Shown: piece by piece, positions 52,650 through 60,988 of the stretch | Numbering within the stretch: position 1 is the first letter of the stretch | Layout of the letters: each line of letters begins with the position of its first letter | Assembly: GCA_022072245.1 (NCBI GenBank) | Contig: JAJVIA010000014.1 | Span: 1 to 64,000 of the forward strand | From: Anaerolineae bacterium | GTDB taxonomy: Bacteria > Chloroflexota > Anaerolineae > UBA4142 > SHND01 | Reading direction: 5' to 3' | Length of the DNA stretch: 64,000 bases | Position numbers and translations under genes: made by a program | Notes under the pieces: model-generated | What the model was told of the DNA's origin: nothing | What the model saw: the letters and a program-made list of their open reading frames with translations, nothing else | Database searches by the model: none

Positions 52650-53561
52650 TTATTCCGCCCGCGCCAAACTCTCTGGCACGCTCGGCACAAACGTTCCCGC
52701 GCGAATTTCGGCGAGCGTTTGTACAATTTCTTCGCGCGTGTTCATCACAAACGGTCCATACGGAAAAATCGGTTCGCGGAACGGCGCGCCCGCCATCAAC
52801 ATGAAACGCGTCGGCGATTCATGCCCCGTTTTCACGCGCACACAGTCGCCGTCTTGAAAGACGAGCATGTGAACGGCTGGAACCCATTCGCCGTCATGCG
52901 TATCGTCCGCGCCGAACGCGCCTTCGCCTTGAAATACGTACGCAATCACAAAATGACCCTGCGGCGTAGCGAGTTCAAAATTTGAATCGGGCGCGAGCGT
53001 CACGTCCATATACAACGGCTGCGCGGCGATTTCTGTGACGGGCCCTTGTACGCCCGCATAGGCGCCCGCGACGACGCGCACGGTGACGCCGTTTTGCGCG
53101 ACGACGGGAATCGCGCTGGACGTCACTTCTTGATAACGCGGCGGACTCATTTTTTGCGCGGCGGGTAAATTGACCCACAATTGAAAACCGTTGATGGCGC
53201 CGGTCGGTCCGCGGCGCGGCATCTCTTCGTGCAAAATGCCGCGTCCGCTCGTCATCCACTGCACATCGCCGGGTCCAATGAGTCCCGTGTTGCCCAAACT
53301 ATCGCGATGGCGCACATTACCGTCGAGCATGTACGTGACGGTTTCGATGCCGCGATGCGGATGCGTCGGAAAACCGACGGGCGCGCCTTCGCGCGGTTTA
53401 TTGAATGCAAAATGGTCAAACAACAAAAAGGGGTCGAACAGATTGCTCGTGTGGGGCCCAAACGAACGGCGCAATAAAACGCCCGCGCCTTCGACGACCA
53501 TTTGCGGTTCGATGATTTCTTGAATGTGGCGAAAAGTTTTTTCGGCGGATTGGGTACGCAT
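52650..53561 (-). CDS. pirin family protein
   Basis: The 303-residue bicupin starts MRTQSAEKTFRHIQEIIEPQ. The first cupin has the metal motif GFPTHPHRGIETVTYMLDG with HRDSLGN and the conserved MTSGRGILHEEM; the second cupin is less conserved (ELATPQGHFVIAYVFQGEGA). Pirins bind iron or another metal and include quercetinases and redox co-regulators. The start at 53561 is preferred to an upstream one at 53630 that would overlap the next gene's end. Function in this organism is unknown. Confidence 0.94.
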   Translation of the reverse strand: MRTQSAEKTFRHIQEIIEPQMVVEGAGVLLRRSFGPHTSNLFDPFLLFDHFAFNKPREGAPVGFPTHPHRGIETVTYMLDGNVRHRDSLGNTGLIGPGDVQWMTSGRGILHEEMPRRGPTGAINGFQLWVNLPAAQKMSPPRYQEVTSSAIPVVAQNGVTVRVVAGAYAGVQGPVTEIAAQPLYMDVTLAPDSNFELATPQGHFVIAYVFQGEGAFGADDTHDGEWVPAVHMLVFQDGDCVRVKTGHESPTRFMLMAGAPFREPIFPYGPFVMNTREEIVQTLAEIRAGTFVPSVPESLARAE

Positions 53562-53626
53562 ATTGTTTGTAGGTGTCGCAAGCCGCGCAGAGCTTACGTT
53601 ACGCCGTCGCGCGCGCAAGGACAAAT

Positions 53627-54556
53627 TCAACCCGTCAAAATTTCGGCGTACACGCGCGCGTCCACATTGCCGCCGCTAATGACGCAGCACACGCGTTTGC
53701 GGCGAAACGTTTCCGGCTGCGTCAACAGCGCGCCGATGGCTAACGCGCCGGTCGGTTCGACTTTTAAATTGGCGTACGTGAAAAGCAAACGCACGCCCTG
53801 CGCGATTTGTTCGTCCGGCGTTTCGACGATGGAATGAATCCCGTCGCGCAAAATTGCCCAATTGTGTTTGCCGATGCTGAGCGTGCGCGCGCCGTCCGCA
53901 ATCGTTTGCGGTTCGCGCTCGTTCGCCACAATTTCGCCCGCGCGCAGCGAACGCGCGGCGTCATTGCCCAACAACGGTTCCGCGCCGACGACGGGCGTTG
54001 GATTGCCTTGCGCGCGCAAACCCTGAATGATGCCCGCCGAGAGACCGCCGCCGCCAATCGGCGCGAGAATGAAATCGAACGCGGGCGTGAAACGCGCCAA
54101 TTCCGCGCCCAAACTCGCGTTGCCCGCAATCACCAACGGGTCGTCGTACGCGCTCGCCACATACGCGTCGGGATGTTCCGCCGCGAGCTGCGCGACGCGC
54201 GTCGCGCGGCTCACCGTGTGTACGTCAATCAAATCCGCGCGCGCGCCGTATGCGCGCACGGCGTCAATTTTTACTTGCGCCGACGTTTGCGGCATGACAA
54301 TGATAGCTTGTTTGTCGAGGAGTTGGCACGCGTACGCCAGCGCTTGGCCATAGTTGCCCGACGACGCGGCAATGATTTTGGTTTGCGGCACATTGCGCGC
54401 GAGATGATATGCCGCGCGAAATTTGAAACTGCCGGTGTATTGAAACGTTTCTGCGGCGAGCGTCACATGCGCGCCCAGCTGTTCCGAAAGACGCGGCATT
54501 TCGAGCCACGTGGTCGGACGCGCAAGCGTTTGGATTTGAGGCATGGACTTGGACAT
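53627..54556 (-). CDS. PLP-dependent threonine/serine dehydratase-like enzyme
   Basis: The 309-residue fold type II protein has the pyridoxal lysine in QYTGSFKFRAAYHLARNVPQ (FKFR), the substrate loop ASSGNYGQALAYACQ, and the phosphate-binding glycine loop IGGGGLSAGI. Threonine/serine dehydratases deaminate the amino acid to 2-ketobutyrate or pyruvate; serine racemases are close relatives. The C-terminal regulatory ACT domain is absent, so it is of the catabolic or racemase type. I start at ATG 54556 because TACAAT ends 7 nt upstream with TTGGGA 17 bp further (see promoter). Confidence 0.9.
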   Translation of the reverse strand: MSKSMPQIQTLARPTTWLEMPRLSEQLGAHVTLAAETFQYTGSFKFRAAYHLARNVPQTKIIAASSGNYGQALAYACQLLDKQAIIVMPQTSAQVKIDAVRAYGARADLIDVHTVSRATRVAQLAAEHPDAYVASAYDDPLVIAGNASLGAELARFTPAFDFILAPIGGGGLSAGIIQGLRAQGNPTPVVGAEPLLGNDAARSLRAGEIVANEREPQTIADGARTLSIGKHNWAILRDGIHSIVETPDEQIAQGVRLLFTYANLKVEPTGALAIGALLTQPETFRRKRVCCVISGGNVDARVYAEILTG

Positions 54557-54563
54557 GCGACGC

Positions 54564-54592
54564 ATTGTACAAGACCCGAAAGGTTTTCCCAA
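54564..54592 (-). promoter_or_regulatory. promoter of the PLP enzyme gene
   Basis: On the minus strand TTGGGA (complement of 54587-54592) and TACAAT (complement of 54564-54569) are 17 bp apart. The ATG is 7 nt after the -10 box, with no ribosome-binding site, so the mRNA is probably leaderless. Confidence 0.6.
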
Positions 54593-54606
54593 AACCGCGC
54601 GCAAGC

Positions 54607-54652
54607 AAGACGCCAAGCCCCCAAGCGTTTTCAGAAACACTTGGTCTTTTGG
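54607..54652. repeat. AAGAC-CCAAGCGTTT palindrome, copy 2
   Basis: CCAAGCGTTT (54621-54630) and AAACACTTGG (54635-54644) are the same arms as at 43168-43203, with an extra GCCAAG before them and GTCTTTTGG after. It sits between two divergent promoters. Confidence 0.8.
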
Positions 54653-54687
54653 ACAATGGGTCAGCTTGACCCTGAGATGGATTCTCG

Positions 54688-54716
54688 TTGACGCGCGCGC
54701 AAAAGAAATTTATACT
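54688..54716 (+). promoter_or_regulatory. promoter of the MOSC gene
   Basis: TTGACG (54688-54693) and TATACT (54711-54716) are 17 bp apart; a GGAG ribosome-binding site and the ATG at 54734 follow. Confidence 0.7.
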
Positions 54717-54733
54717 GCCGCCGGAGAAAAATA

Positions 54734-55276
54734 ATGGATGGAATTGTAACGGCTGTAAGTTTGAGCGCCGCGCATACGATGGTCAAACCCAATCAAGAAG
54801 CAATTTTCTTGCTGACGGGTTTGGGCGTGGAGGGCGACGCACATTCCGGCGTGACGGTGAAACATCGTTCGCGCGTGGCGCAGAATCCGCATCAACCCAA
54901 CTTGCGCCAAGTGCATTTGATTCATTCGGAATTGCACGACGAGTTGCGCGCCAAAGGATTTATCCTCGCGCCGGGTCAGATGGGCGAAAATATCACAACG
55001 CGCCATCTGGATGTATTGAGTTTGCCGACGGGGACGCGTCTACATTTGGGCGCCAGCGCGATTGTCGAAATCACGGGTTTGCGAACGCCTTGCGCGCAAT
55101 TGGACGGCGTGCAACCCGGTTTGCTGCAAGCGGTCTTGGCGTTCGACGCGGCGGGAAATTTGATACGCAAAGCGGGCGTGATGGGGATTGTGCGGCATGA
55201 CGGCGCGGTCAAACCGGGCGACGCGATTCGCGTCGAATTGCCGCCGCCGCCGCATCAAGCGCTGGGCCCCGTCTAG
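54734..55276 (+). CDS. MOSC-domain protein
   Basis: The 180-residue single-domain protein MDGIVTAVSLSAAHTMVKPN... contains the MOSC core: GVEGDAHSG, RQVHLIHSELHDELRA, LAPGQMGENITTRHLDVLSL and the cysteine in ITGLRTPCAQLDG, which in MOSC proteins binds molybdenum cofactor or a persulfide. Small MOSC proteins act in sulfur or molybdopterin handling or as N-hydroxylated-base reductases. The family-typical C-terminus GVMGIVRHDGAVKPGDAI is present. Own promoter; single gene. Confidence 0.93.
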   Translation: MDGIVTAVSLSAAHTMVKPNQEAIFLLTGLGVEGDAHSGVTVKHRSRVAQNPHQPNLRQVHLIHSELHDELRAKGFILAPGQMGENITTRHLDVLSLPTGTRLHLGASAIVEITGLRTPCAQLDGVQPGLLQAVLAFDAAGNLIRKAGVMGIVRHDGAVKPGDAIRVELPPPPHQALGPV

Positions 55277-55319
55277 CAATCGGTATCCTTTTCAAAAGCT
55301 TGTGGGTTTTATCCTTGCG

Positions 55320-56681
55320 TCAAATTACGCGTTTATGTACGCGGCCAAAAATTCGCAGCCACGCGATTGCTCCTGCGTCGTCGCGCAAAAATTCGGCGTG
55401 CGTTTCTTGAAAGGGTTCATCGCGCACAAAGATTTTATCGTTCGCATACAACGCGGCGCGTACGGGCGGCGGCTGCGTGGGCGGCGGCGGGTCGGCGGGC
55501 GTGGGGAAACCGCCTTTGGCTGTCACTTGTAAAATCAATTCGTCGCCGTTCACTGTAACCGTCACATCGTCCGCGCGCGCGGTATAGCTGCCGACATATT
55601 CTTGCAAGCGTTCGGGCGTCGCCGCAAGGGGCGAATCTTTTTCCGGCAGTATTCCCAAATACTGTTCGAGAATCGTTTTCGACACGTTGTTGATGAGCGT
55701 GCCGCCTTGGTCGCCGTTCGTCAAAATCACAAACGCCAGCTGGCGCGCGGGAATGATATTGAAACTTGTGACCTGGCCATTCGTTCCGCCGCCGTGCCGC
55801 AAAATTTTTACGCCATCCATCTCGCGCATGTACCAGCTCAACCCGACCCATTCGGGGTCCGTCGCGCCAAAGCGCGGCGCGTGCATTTCGTCCAACGATT
55901 CTTTGGCAAGCAAACGCGCGCCGTTTTGCGCGGCGCCGTCGCCCATCTGAAATCGCGCATAGCGAAATAACGCGGCAACGTTGGTAATAATGCCGCCCGC
56001 CGGATTTGCCGTGCGCGCCAAAGCCCAAGGGCGCGCGACAATGGGTTTATCCTTTGCCGTTTCGTGACCCGCCGCGAAATTGTGCGTAATGACCTCTTCG
56101 GCAAAAAAATACGCGTCGTTCATCCCAAGCGGCGCGAAAATATATTCCTGCATCGCCGCCTCGAACGGTTTGCCCGTGACCGCTTCAATCACGCGTCCCG
56201 CGAGATAAAACCCCGCGTTGTTGTACGACCACACCTTTCCCAACGGCGTCAATTGTTCCAACTGCGCCATCGCCGTCACCATGCGCGCGAGCGCGTCGTC
56301 GCCGCGTCCGAAATCGTCAAAGTAATCGCCGTCCCAGCCGCCCGTGTGCGTGAGACAATGAAACATGGTCGCGTGGTTTGTCGCGTCCGCGTCGCGCAAT
56401 TTCAATTCGGGCAGATAATTTTTGAGCGGCGCGTGCAAATCAATTTTGCCCAGCTCGACCAAACGCATCACGAGCGTGCCGAGAAACGTTTTGGTGATAG
56501 AACCGATTTGATAAAGCGTGTCGCGCGTGACGGGCAAAGGATTTTCGATATTGGTTACGCCCAAGCCCGCAATGGTTTCGATATTATCGTACAAAACGCC
56601 GACCGCCACGCCGGGAATTGGCAGACGATTCATTTCTTGTTGTACGGTTTCGTACACGCGTTCAAAACGGGAATCGTTCAT
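55320..56681 (-). CDS. class C beta-lactamase-like serine hydrolase
   Basis: The 453-residue protein has the S-x-x-K nucleophile in YQIGSITKTFLGTLV (about residue 63), the Y-x-N motif SYNNAGFYLAGRVIE and the HGGG third motif in ILRHGGGTNG, followed by a C-terminal beta domain (about 355-445). No signal peptide is seen, so it is unlikely to be a secreted beta-lactamase; relatives hydrolyse D-amino-acid peptides or esters. The MBL-fold gene upstream has the same orientation, 4 bp away from its start, so they are co-transcribed. Confidence 0.9.
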   Translation of the reverse strand: MNDSRFERVYETVQQEMNRLPIPGVAVGVLYDNIETIAGLGVTNIENPLPVTRDTLYQIGSITKTFLGTLVMRLVELGKIDLHAPLKNYLPELKLRDADATNHATMFHCLTHTGGWDGDYFDDFGRGDDALARMVTAMAQLEQLTPLGKVWSYNNAGFYLAGRVIEAVTGKPFEAAMQEYIFAPLGMNDAYFFAEEVITHNFAAGHETAKDKPIVARPWALARTANPAGGIITNVAALFRYARFQMGDGAAQNGARLLAKESLDEMHAPRFGATDPEWVGLSWYMREMDGVKILRHGGGTNGQVTSFNIIPARQLAFVILTNGDQGGTLINNVSKTILEQYLGILPEKDSPLAATPERLQEYVGSYTARADDVTVTVNGDELILQVTAKGGFPTPADPPPPTQPPPVRAALYANDKIFVRDEPFQETHAEFLRDDAGAIAWLRIFGRVHKRVI

Positions 56682-56685
56682 GTCT

Positions 56686-57381
56686 TTATTTCCATTTCGC
56701 GTTAAATTTTTTCGCGTTGGCGCCGTGTAACGCTTTGCCGTGTCCGAAACAAACGGTATCGAAATTTAGCGCCGCGAGTTTGCGTAAGGATGCGCGCCCT
56801 TGCGCGTGGTCGGCGTACACGATGCTTGGACCCAAGCCCAGCACATTCGCGCACGCATCCGCCGCGAACAATAAATTGCCGTCGCGTTCCAATAGAAACG
56901 CGCAATGTCCCGCGCTGTGTCCCGGCGTATGAATCACGCGCAAGCCGCCGCCGATGGGCAAACGCTCTCCGTCGGCGATTTCGTTTTCGATTTCCGCGCG
57001 CGGTATCGCGTTGGGCATTTGCCGATTCAGCGCGTTGAATAACAGCCACGGCAACAAACCGGGCGATGGCGTCACGCGCGGCAATGGAATGGCGCCGCGC
57101 ACGACTTGGGCGTCGAGCGGATGAATCCACGCGGGCGCGCCGGTTACTTGTTTTAGCGCCGCATAACCGCCCACATGGTCGGGATGCGCGTGCGTGAGAA
57201 GGATGCGTTTGATGTCGTTTGGTTTTTTACCAAACGCGGCGAGCGCGTCGAGAATCGTCTGCTCTTTGTTGGGATAGCCCGTGTCAATGAGCGTCCAGCC
57301 GTCGTCGTCGGCGATGAGCCAATTGTTGACGATGCCGTTGGCGAATTCATACACGCCGGGAAAAATTTGTTGGAATGGCAT
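56686..57381 (-). CDS. MBL-fold metallo-hydrolase
   Basis: The 231-residue protein MPFQQIFPGVYEFANGIVNN... has the metal motif LLTHAHPDHVGGYAALKQ (H-x-H-x-D-H), the His in VIHTPGHSAGHCAFLLE and the Asp in LLFAADAC, with a late FGHGKALHG His. Substrates of the general family include glyoxalase II thioesters and lactones. I place the start at 57381, where family similarity begins; 57408 is an alternative in-frame start. Co-transcribed with the serine hydrolase gene. Confidence 0.9.
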   Translation of the reverse strand: MPFQQIFPGVYEFANGIVNNWLIADDDGWTLIDTGYPNKEQTILDALAAFGKKPNDIKRILLTHAHPDHVGGYAALKQVTGAPAWIHPLDAQVVRGAIPLPRVTPSPGLLPWLLFNALNRQMPNAIPRAEIENEIADGERLPIGGGLRVIHTPGHSAGHCAFLLERDGNLLFAADACANVLGLGPSIVYADHAQGRASLRKLAALNFDTVCFGHGKALHGANAKKFNAKWK

Positions 57382-57571
57382 ATCGAAAATGGTTGAGCTG
57401 TACAACATTCACCCGCCGAACTTGACGGACGATAGCGCAATAGAATACGGATTCAATACGGTCGGTGAATGTAATTTTTTGTATGGGAATTGTTCTGGCG
57501 CAATTATAAACGCGCGAAAAAACGTGTCAATGGGGTGTCGTCGCGCCGCGCGCCAAGCTCTCTAATAAAAA
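57382..57571. other. intergenic region
   Basis: About 190 bp between the MBL-fold gene and the end of the MutS-like gene, both on the minus strand. No gene or clear hairpin is seen; it must contain the promoter of the MBL/serine hydrolase pair. Confidence 0.4.
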
Positions 57572-59395
57572 TTACGTCGGCAATCCTTCCAATTCCATAA
57601 TTTTCAACGCGTTTGTCGTCGGACACGCGCCCGCGTGCAGACGATAATCAAACGTCAGGCGTCCATCGCGCACCGCGTCGCGGAAATGGAAATTGCGCGC
57701 GCGCGCGTCGGCGTCCGCAAACTGCGCCAACTCTAGATCGTGCGTCGCAATCAAACCCGCGCCGCGCGCGCCGAGCAAACTGGCAATATAGGCGCGGCTG
57801 CCGTGGAGTCGTTCGCGGTTGTTGGTGCCGCGAAAAATTTCGTCAATCAAATACAACAGCGGCAATTCCTCCGCCGCTTGTAATTTTTCCAACAGCGCGC
57901 GCAAACATTTCACTTCGGCGTAAAAATACGAAAAACCGTCCGTGAGCGAATCGGCGATGCGAATGCACGTATGCAAACGCAGCGGCTGCGCGATAAAATG
58001 TGCGGCAATGACCGGCGCGCCGGCATAGGCGAGACAAAAATTGACGCCGATGGTTTTGAGAAACGTGCTTTTGCCCGCCATGTTCGAGCCGGTGAGAATG
58101 TCCACTTGGCCCAACGCGCCGATTTCAAAATCGTTGCCGACGCGCTGCGCGAACGAAATGAGCGGATGCCCCAACTGCGTCGCGCGCAAAACGCACGCGG
58201 CGTCCGCGCGAATTTCGGGAAAGGTCGCTTCGGGATGCAGCGCGGCGAAATTGCCGAGCGCAATCAGCGCGTCCAGCTCGTGGACCACGCGCACCCATTC
58301 GGGCAATGTTTCGGCGACCTGCGCGCGTTGTCTGTCCGCGAGAAACGCAAACAAAAAATCCCACGGCAAGATTACGTTCAGCAAGATGGCGAGCAGCGGA
58401 TTGTTGCGGAGACCGACGGCGGCGGCGTTGAGACGGACGCGACGCAATTGGGCGGACGGCGCGGCGGCGGCATCTTGAAAGGGCGCGCACAACGCCGCCA
58501 GATTGGGCGTCTGAAAAAATTTTGCGCGTTCGAGATATTGCGCCAGCGCGCGAAATTTATCGAGTTCCGTATGCACGCGCACGACCGCGCCGAGAACGGT
58601 TTCTAAATCTTTTTGATGCCAATAATAAAACGCAATGTATGCGCCCAGCGCGGCAAGAAAAAATGGCGGGAACGCGGCGAATTGCCACAGCGCAAACAAA
58701 ATCAAATTCGCGGCGACGAGTAGCGTCGCCAGCGGCAGCGCCCGGCGCAAACGCGCGGAAGGGAATTCGGTTTTTAGCCATTCCAGCAAATGTTCGCCTT
58801 CGAGTTCGCGTTGCAGCGCGCGGCGATACGTCAATTGAAAACGGTCGCGGAACCGCGCGCGCGATTTCAATTCGCGTACGATGCTTTGGCGTGCCTTCAA
58901 GCCGTCCACGTCGGGCTGTGACGCGGCGAGCCATTCCGCGAGCAGGTTTGTGCCGCGCCGCGAAATCGTTGTGTCGAGCGCTTGATGCAGCGAATGGATG
59001 CCCGTGAGGTCGAGGTCGTACGCGAGCGTTTTATCCGTCAGCGTGATTGGACGCGGCGGCGGCAAATTGTCCCACTCTAATAACAAACGCGCGCGGCGGT
59101 CCAGTTTGAGGGCGCGCCACCAAGTCAGCGTTTCTATCCAATGGTCTAGACGCCGATGCAAAATGACGAGGACGAGGAACGCGAGAATTGCGCCGCCAAA
59201 CAAAATCCACGCTGCGGTCGCATTGAACAGGACCGCGACCAGCAATGCCAATGCGCCGCCGCCGAGCAAAACCAAGAGCCGCGCGAACGCGAGCCGCCGA
59301 CTCGTCGCGTGCAACGGTTGGATGCGCCGCGTCAGACGTTCGGCGGCGAATTCCAACGTCTGCGCGAGCTGCTGCGGTTGTTCCGATGCGGTCAT
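57572..59395 (-). CDS. membrane-embedded MutS-like ATPase
   Basis: The 607-residue protein has a C-terminal MutS ATPase domain: Walker A ILTGSNMAGKST (about 430-438), IADSLTDGFSYFYAEVKCLR, Walker B LLYLIDEIFRGTNNRERLHG and ATHDLELAQF. The middle resembles the MutS core/clamp (IHSLHQALDTTISRRGTNLL, LLAEWLAASQPDVDGLKARQ). Unusually there are two pairs of hydrophobic helices, about 39-85 and 222-258, and the mismatch-reading domain I is missing. Similar membrane MutS relatives are scattered in bacteria without known function. Mismatch repair seems unlikely; a membrane-linked DNA or nucleotide role is inferred. Confidence 0.85.
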   Translation of the reverse strand: MTASEQPQQLAQTLEFAAERLTRRIQPLHATSRRLAFARLLVLLGGGALALLVAVLFNATAAWILFGGAILAFLVLVILHRRLDHWIETLTWWRALKLDRRARLLLEWDNLPPPRPITLTDKTLAYDLDLTGIHSLHQALDTTISRRGTNLLAEWLAASQPDVDGLKARQSIVRELKSRARFRDRFQLTYRRALQRELEGEHLLEWLKTEFPSARLRRALPLATLLVAANLILFALWQFAAFPPFFLAALGAYIAFYYWHQKDLETVLGAVVRVHTELDKFRALAQYLERAKFFQTPNLAALCAPFQDAAAAPSAQLRRVRLNAAAVGLRNNPLLAILLNVILPWDFLFAFLADRQRAQVAETLPEWVRVVHELDALIALGNFAALHPEATFPEIRADAACVLRATQLGHPLISFAQRVGNDFEIGALGQVDILTGSNMAGKSTFLKTIGVNFCLAYAGAPVIAAHFIAQPLRLHTCIRIADSLTDGFSYFYAEVKCLRALLEKLQAAEELPLLYLIDEIFRGTNNRERLHGSRAYIASLLGARGAGLIATHDLELAQFADADARARNFHFRDAVRDGRLTFDYRLHAGACPTTNALKIMELEGLPT

Positions 59396-59471
59396 AGGGC
59401 GCTCATGCTATCACACGTCGCCCAAAAAGCGGATTTGGTTTCAACCGTCCGGGCGCGTCAATTCCGCGCGC

Positions 59472-59507
59472 AAAAAAAATTCTCGCCGCGCGGCGAGAAT
59501 TTTTTTT
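59472..59507 (-). terminator. intrinsic terminator
   Basis: ATTCTCGCCGC/GCGGCGAGAAT is a perfect palindrome flanked by A and T runs, immediately after the stop of the beta-propeller gene on the minus strand; symmetric enough to work in both directions. Confidence 0.9.
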
Positions 59508-59511
59508 GCGT

Positions 59512-60924
59512 TTATTTGCTCCAGCTCATCAGCCGTTCCCCTTGATAGCTGTAACTGAGCGGGATTTCGTCAGTCACATTTTTCAAAACTTGCTGCACGT
59601 TACTGCCGTCCGCGTTCATCACAAAGAATTCCCACTTGCCATTTCTATCCGACAAAAACAAAATTTGTTTGCCGTCCGGCGACCAGACGGGCGCGACATT
59701 GTTGGCGTGCGTAAAATCGAGCGGGTTCATGCTGGTCAGCAAATGCCGATTCGAGCCGTCGGCGTTTGCCAGCGCGATTTGCCAGGTCGGCGGCTGTCCC
59801 ACCATCATGACGATTGATTTGCCGTCGGGCGAATACTGCGGCGATAAAATTTGCAGCGGGTCGTACGTGCCGACGCCGGGCCGCAAATCGCCGATAAAGG
59901 GTACGAACGTCGGCATATCGTCAGCCGTCGCATCCGTGCGCGTGGCGACGACACCAAGCGTCTTGTCGTTGAACGCAATTTCCGTTGGGTCAGTCGGATT
60001 CCATGTCGGCGTGAACGCGTGCTTGGTGGTCGGCACATCGCGGTATGCGGCGTCGGCGGTTTTCACCAAACCGAGTTTCCATTCCGACGCGGCGGGAAGA
60101 GTAAAGCAGCGCGCGCCGAAACACAACTGACCGCCTTCTTGGAGCAAGGTCTGACGCGTAAAAACCAATTGCGCGTCGTCGGGACTCCAATCGGGCGCGC
60201 GCGGTTCGCGCGCGGCATACAAGAGGCGTTCATTCGCGCCGTCTGCGTTAATGGTAAAAATACCGGCGGTGGGTCCTTGGCGCGCGAGCGCGATTTGATT
60301 GCCCGCGTGATTCCATTGCGGGTCCATGCCGAAACTGACGCGCTGCAAATTGGCGCCGTCGCCGTTCACGGTGTAGAGATTGCCGCCTTGCGCGTCGAGG
60401 AACGCGAGTTTGCCCGCGATGGCTTTGCCGACCGGCGTATGTGCGGGGAACGGATTGGGAATAGCGGTCGGTTTGGGCGGCGGCGGCAAATTATTGGTTT
60501 TTACGTTTTCGCCGGATGCCGTTACGTTGATAGAAACGGGCGCGGCGCCGTCGTTATGCGCGACGACATAAAAAACGCCGGGAAAATTGAAACGGCCGCT
60601 CCAACCCAAAGCATGATTTTGAACGTTGCCGCCGCTGCCGATTTCTTTGAGCGCCGCGCCATTTTGCCAATCTGCAATCGCTTGCGGCGTGTACACATTA
60701 AAGCGCAGCGCAGACGCGTCAGCCGCGTCGAGCGTCACGTCAATTTGATTGGCGCCGCCATAGTCAAAGCGGAACCATAATTCGCCGTGCGGCGCAAGCG
60801 TTTGCGCGGAACCGTCCGCGTAAAGGGCATCGCCCGGGCCGCCGCCTGCGGCAAAACTCGCGCTGCCGCCGACAAAGAAAAGCGCCAGCGCCAACAGGGG
60901 AATTACAAGTCGGAGAAATTTCAT
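59512..60924 (-). CDS. secreted TolB-like beta-propeller protein
   Basis: The 470-residue protein has a signal peptide (MKFLRLVIPLLALALFFVGG, cleavage near SFAA), then a beta-sandwich (GELWFRFDYGGANQIDVTLD..., about 45-140; PPC-like). The rest holds PD40/WD40-like repeats: DGANLQRVSFGMDPQWNHAG, EPRAPDWSPDDAQLVFTRQT, ILSPQYSPDGKSIVMM and NNVAPVWSPDGKQILFLSDR. Such propellers bind partner proteins or ligands outside the membrane. No lipobox. It follows the RND transporter gene end in the same orientation, but a hairpin separates them. Confidence 0.9.
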   Translation of the reverse strand: MKFLRLVIPLLALALFFVGGSASFAAGGGPGDALYADGSAQTLAPHGELWFRFDYGGANQIDVTLDAADASALRFNVYTPQAIADWQNGAALKEIGSGGNVQNHALGWSGRFNFPGVFYVVAHNDGAAPVSINVTASGENVKTNNLPPPPKPTAIPNPFPAHTPVGKAIAGKLAFLDAQGGNLYTVNGDGANLQRVSFGMDPQWNHAGNQIALARQGPTAGIFTINADGANERLLYAAREPRAPDWSPDDAQLVFTRQTLLQEGGQLCFGARCFTLPAASEWKLGLVKTADAAYRDVPTTKHAFTPTWNPTDPTEIAFNDKTLGVVATRTDATADDMPTFVPFIGDLRPGVGTYDPLQILSPQYSPDGKSIVMMVGQPPTWQIALANADGSNRHLLTSMNPLDFTHANNVAPVWSPDGKQILFLSDRNGKWEFFVMNADGSNVQQVLKNVTDEIPLSYSYQGERLMSWSK

Positions 60925-60932
60925 AAGTTTGT

Positions 60933-60981
60933 GGCGCGCAAAATTTTTTGGACTAGCGCGTCGCGAAAAATTTTGCGCGCC
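60933..60981. terminator. long inverted repeat between transporter and propeller genes
   Basis: GGCGCGCAAAATTTTT (60933 on) pairs with AAAAATTTTGCGCGCC (60966-60981), with a 17-nt loop. A T-run follows on the plus strand. It probably limits read-through from the transporter gene. Confidence 0.6.
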
Positions 60982-60988
60982 GTTTTTT

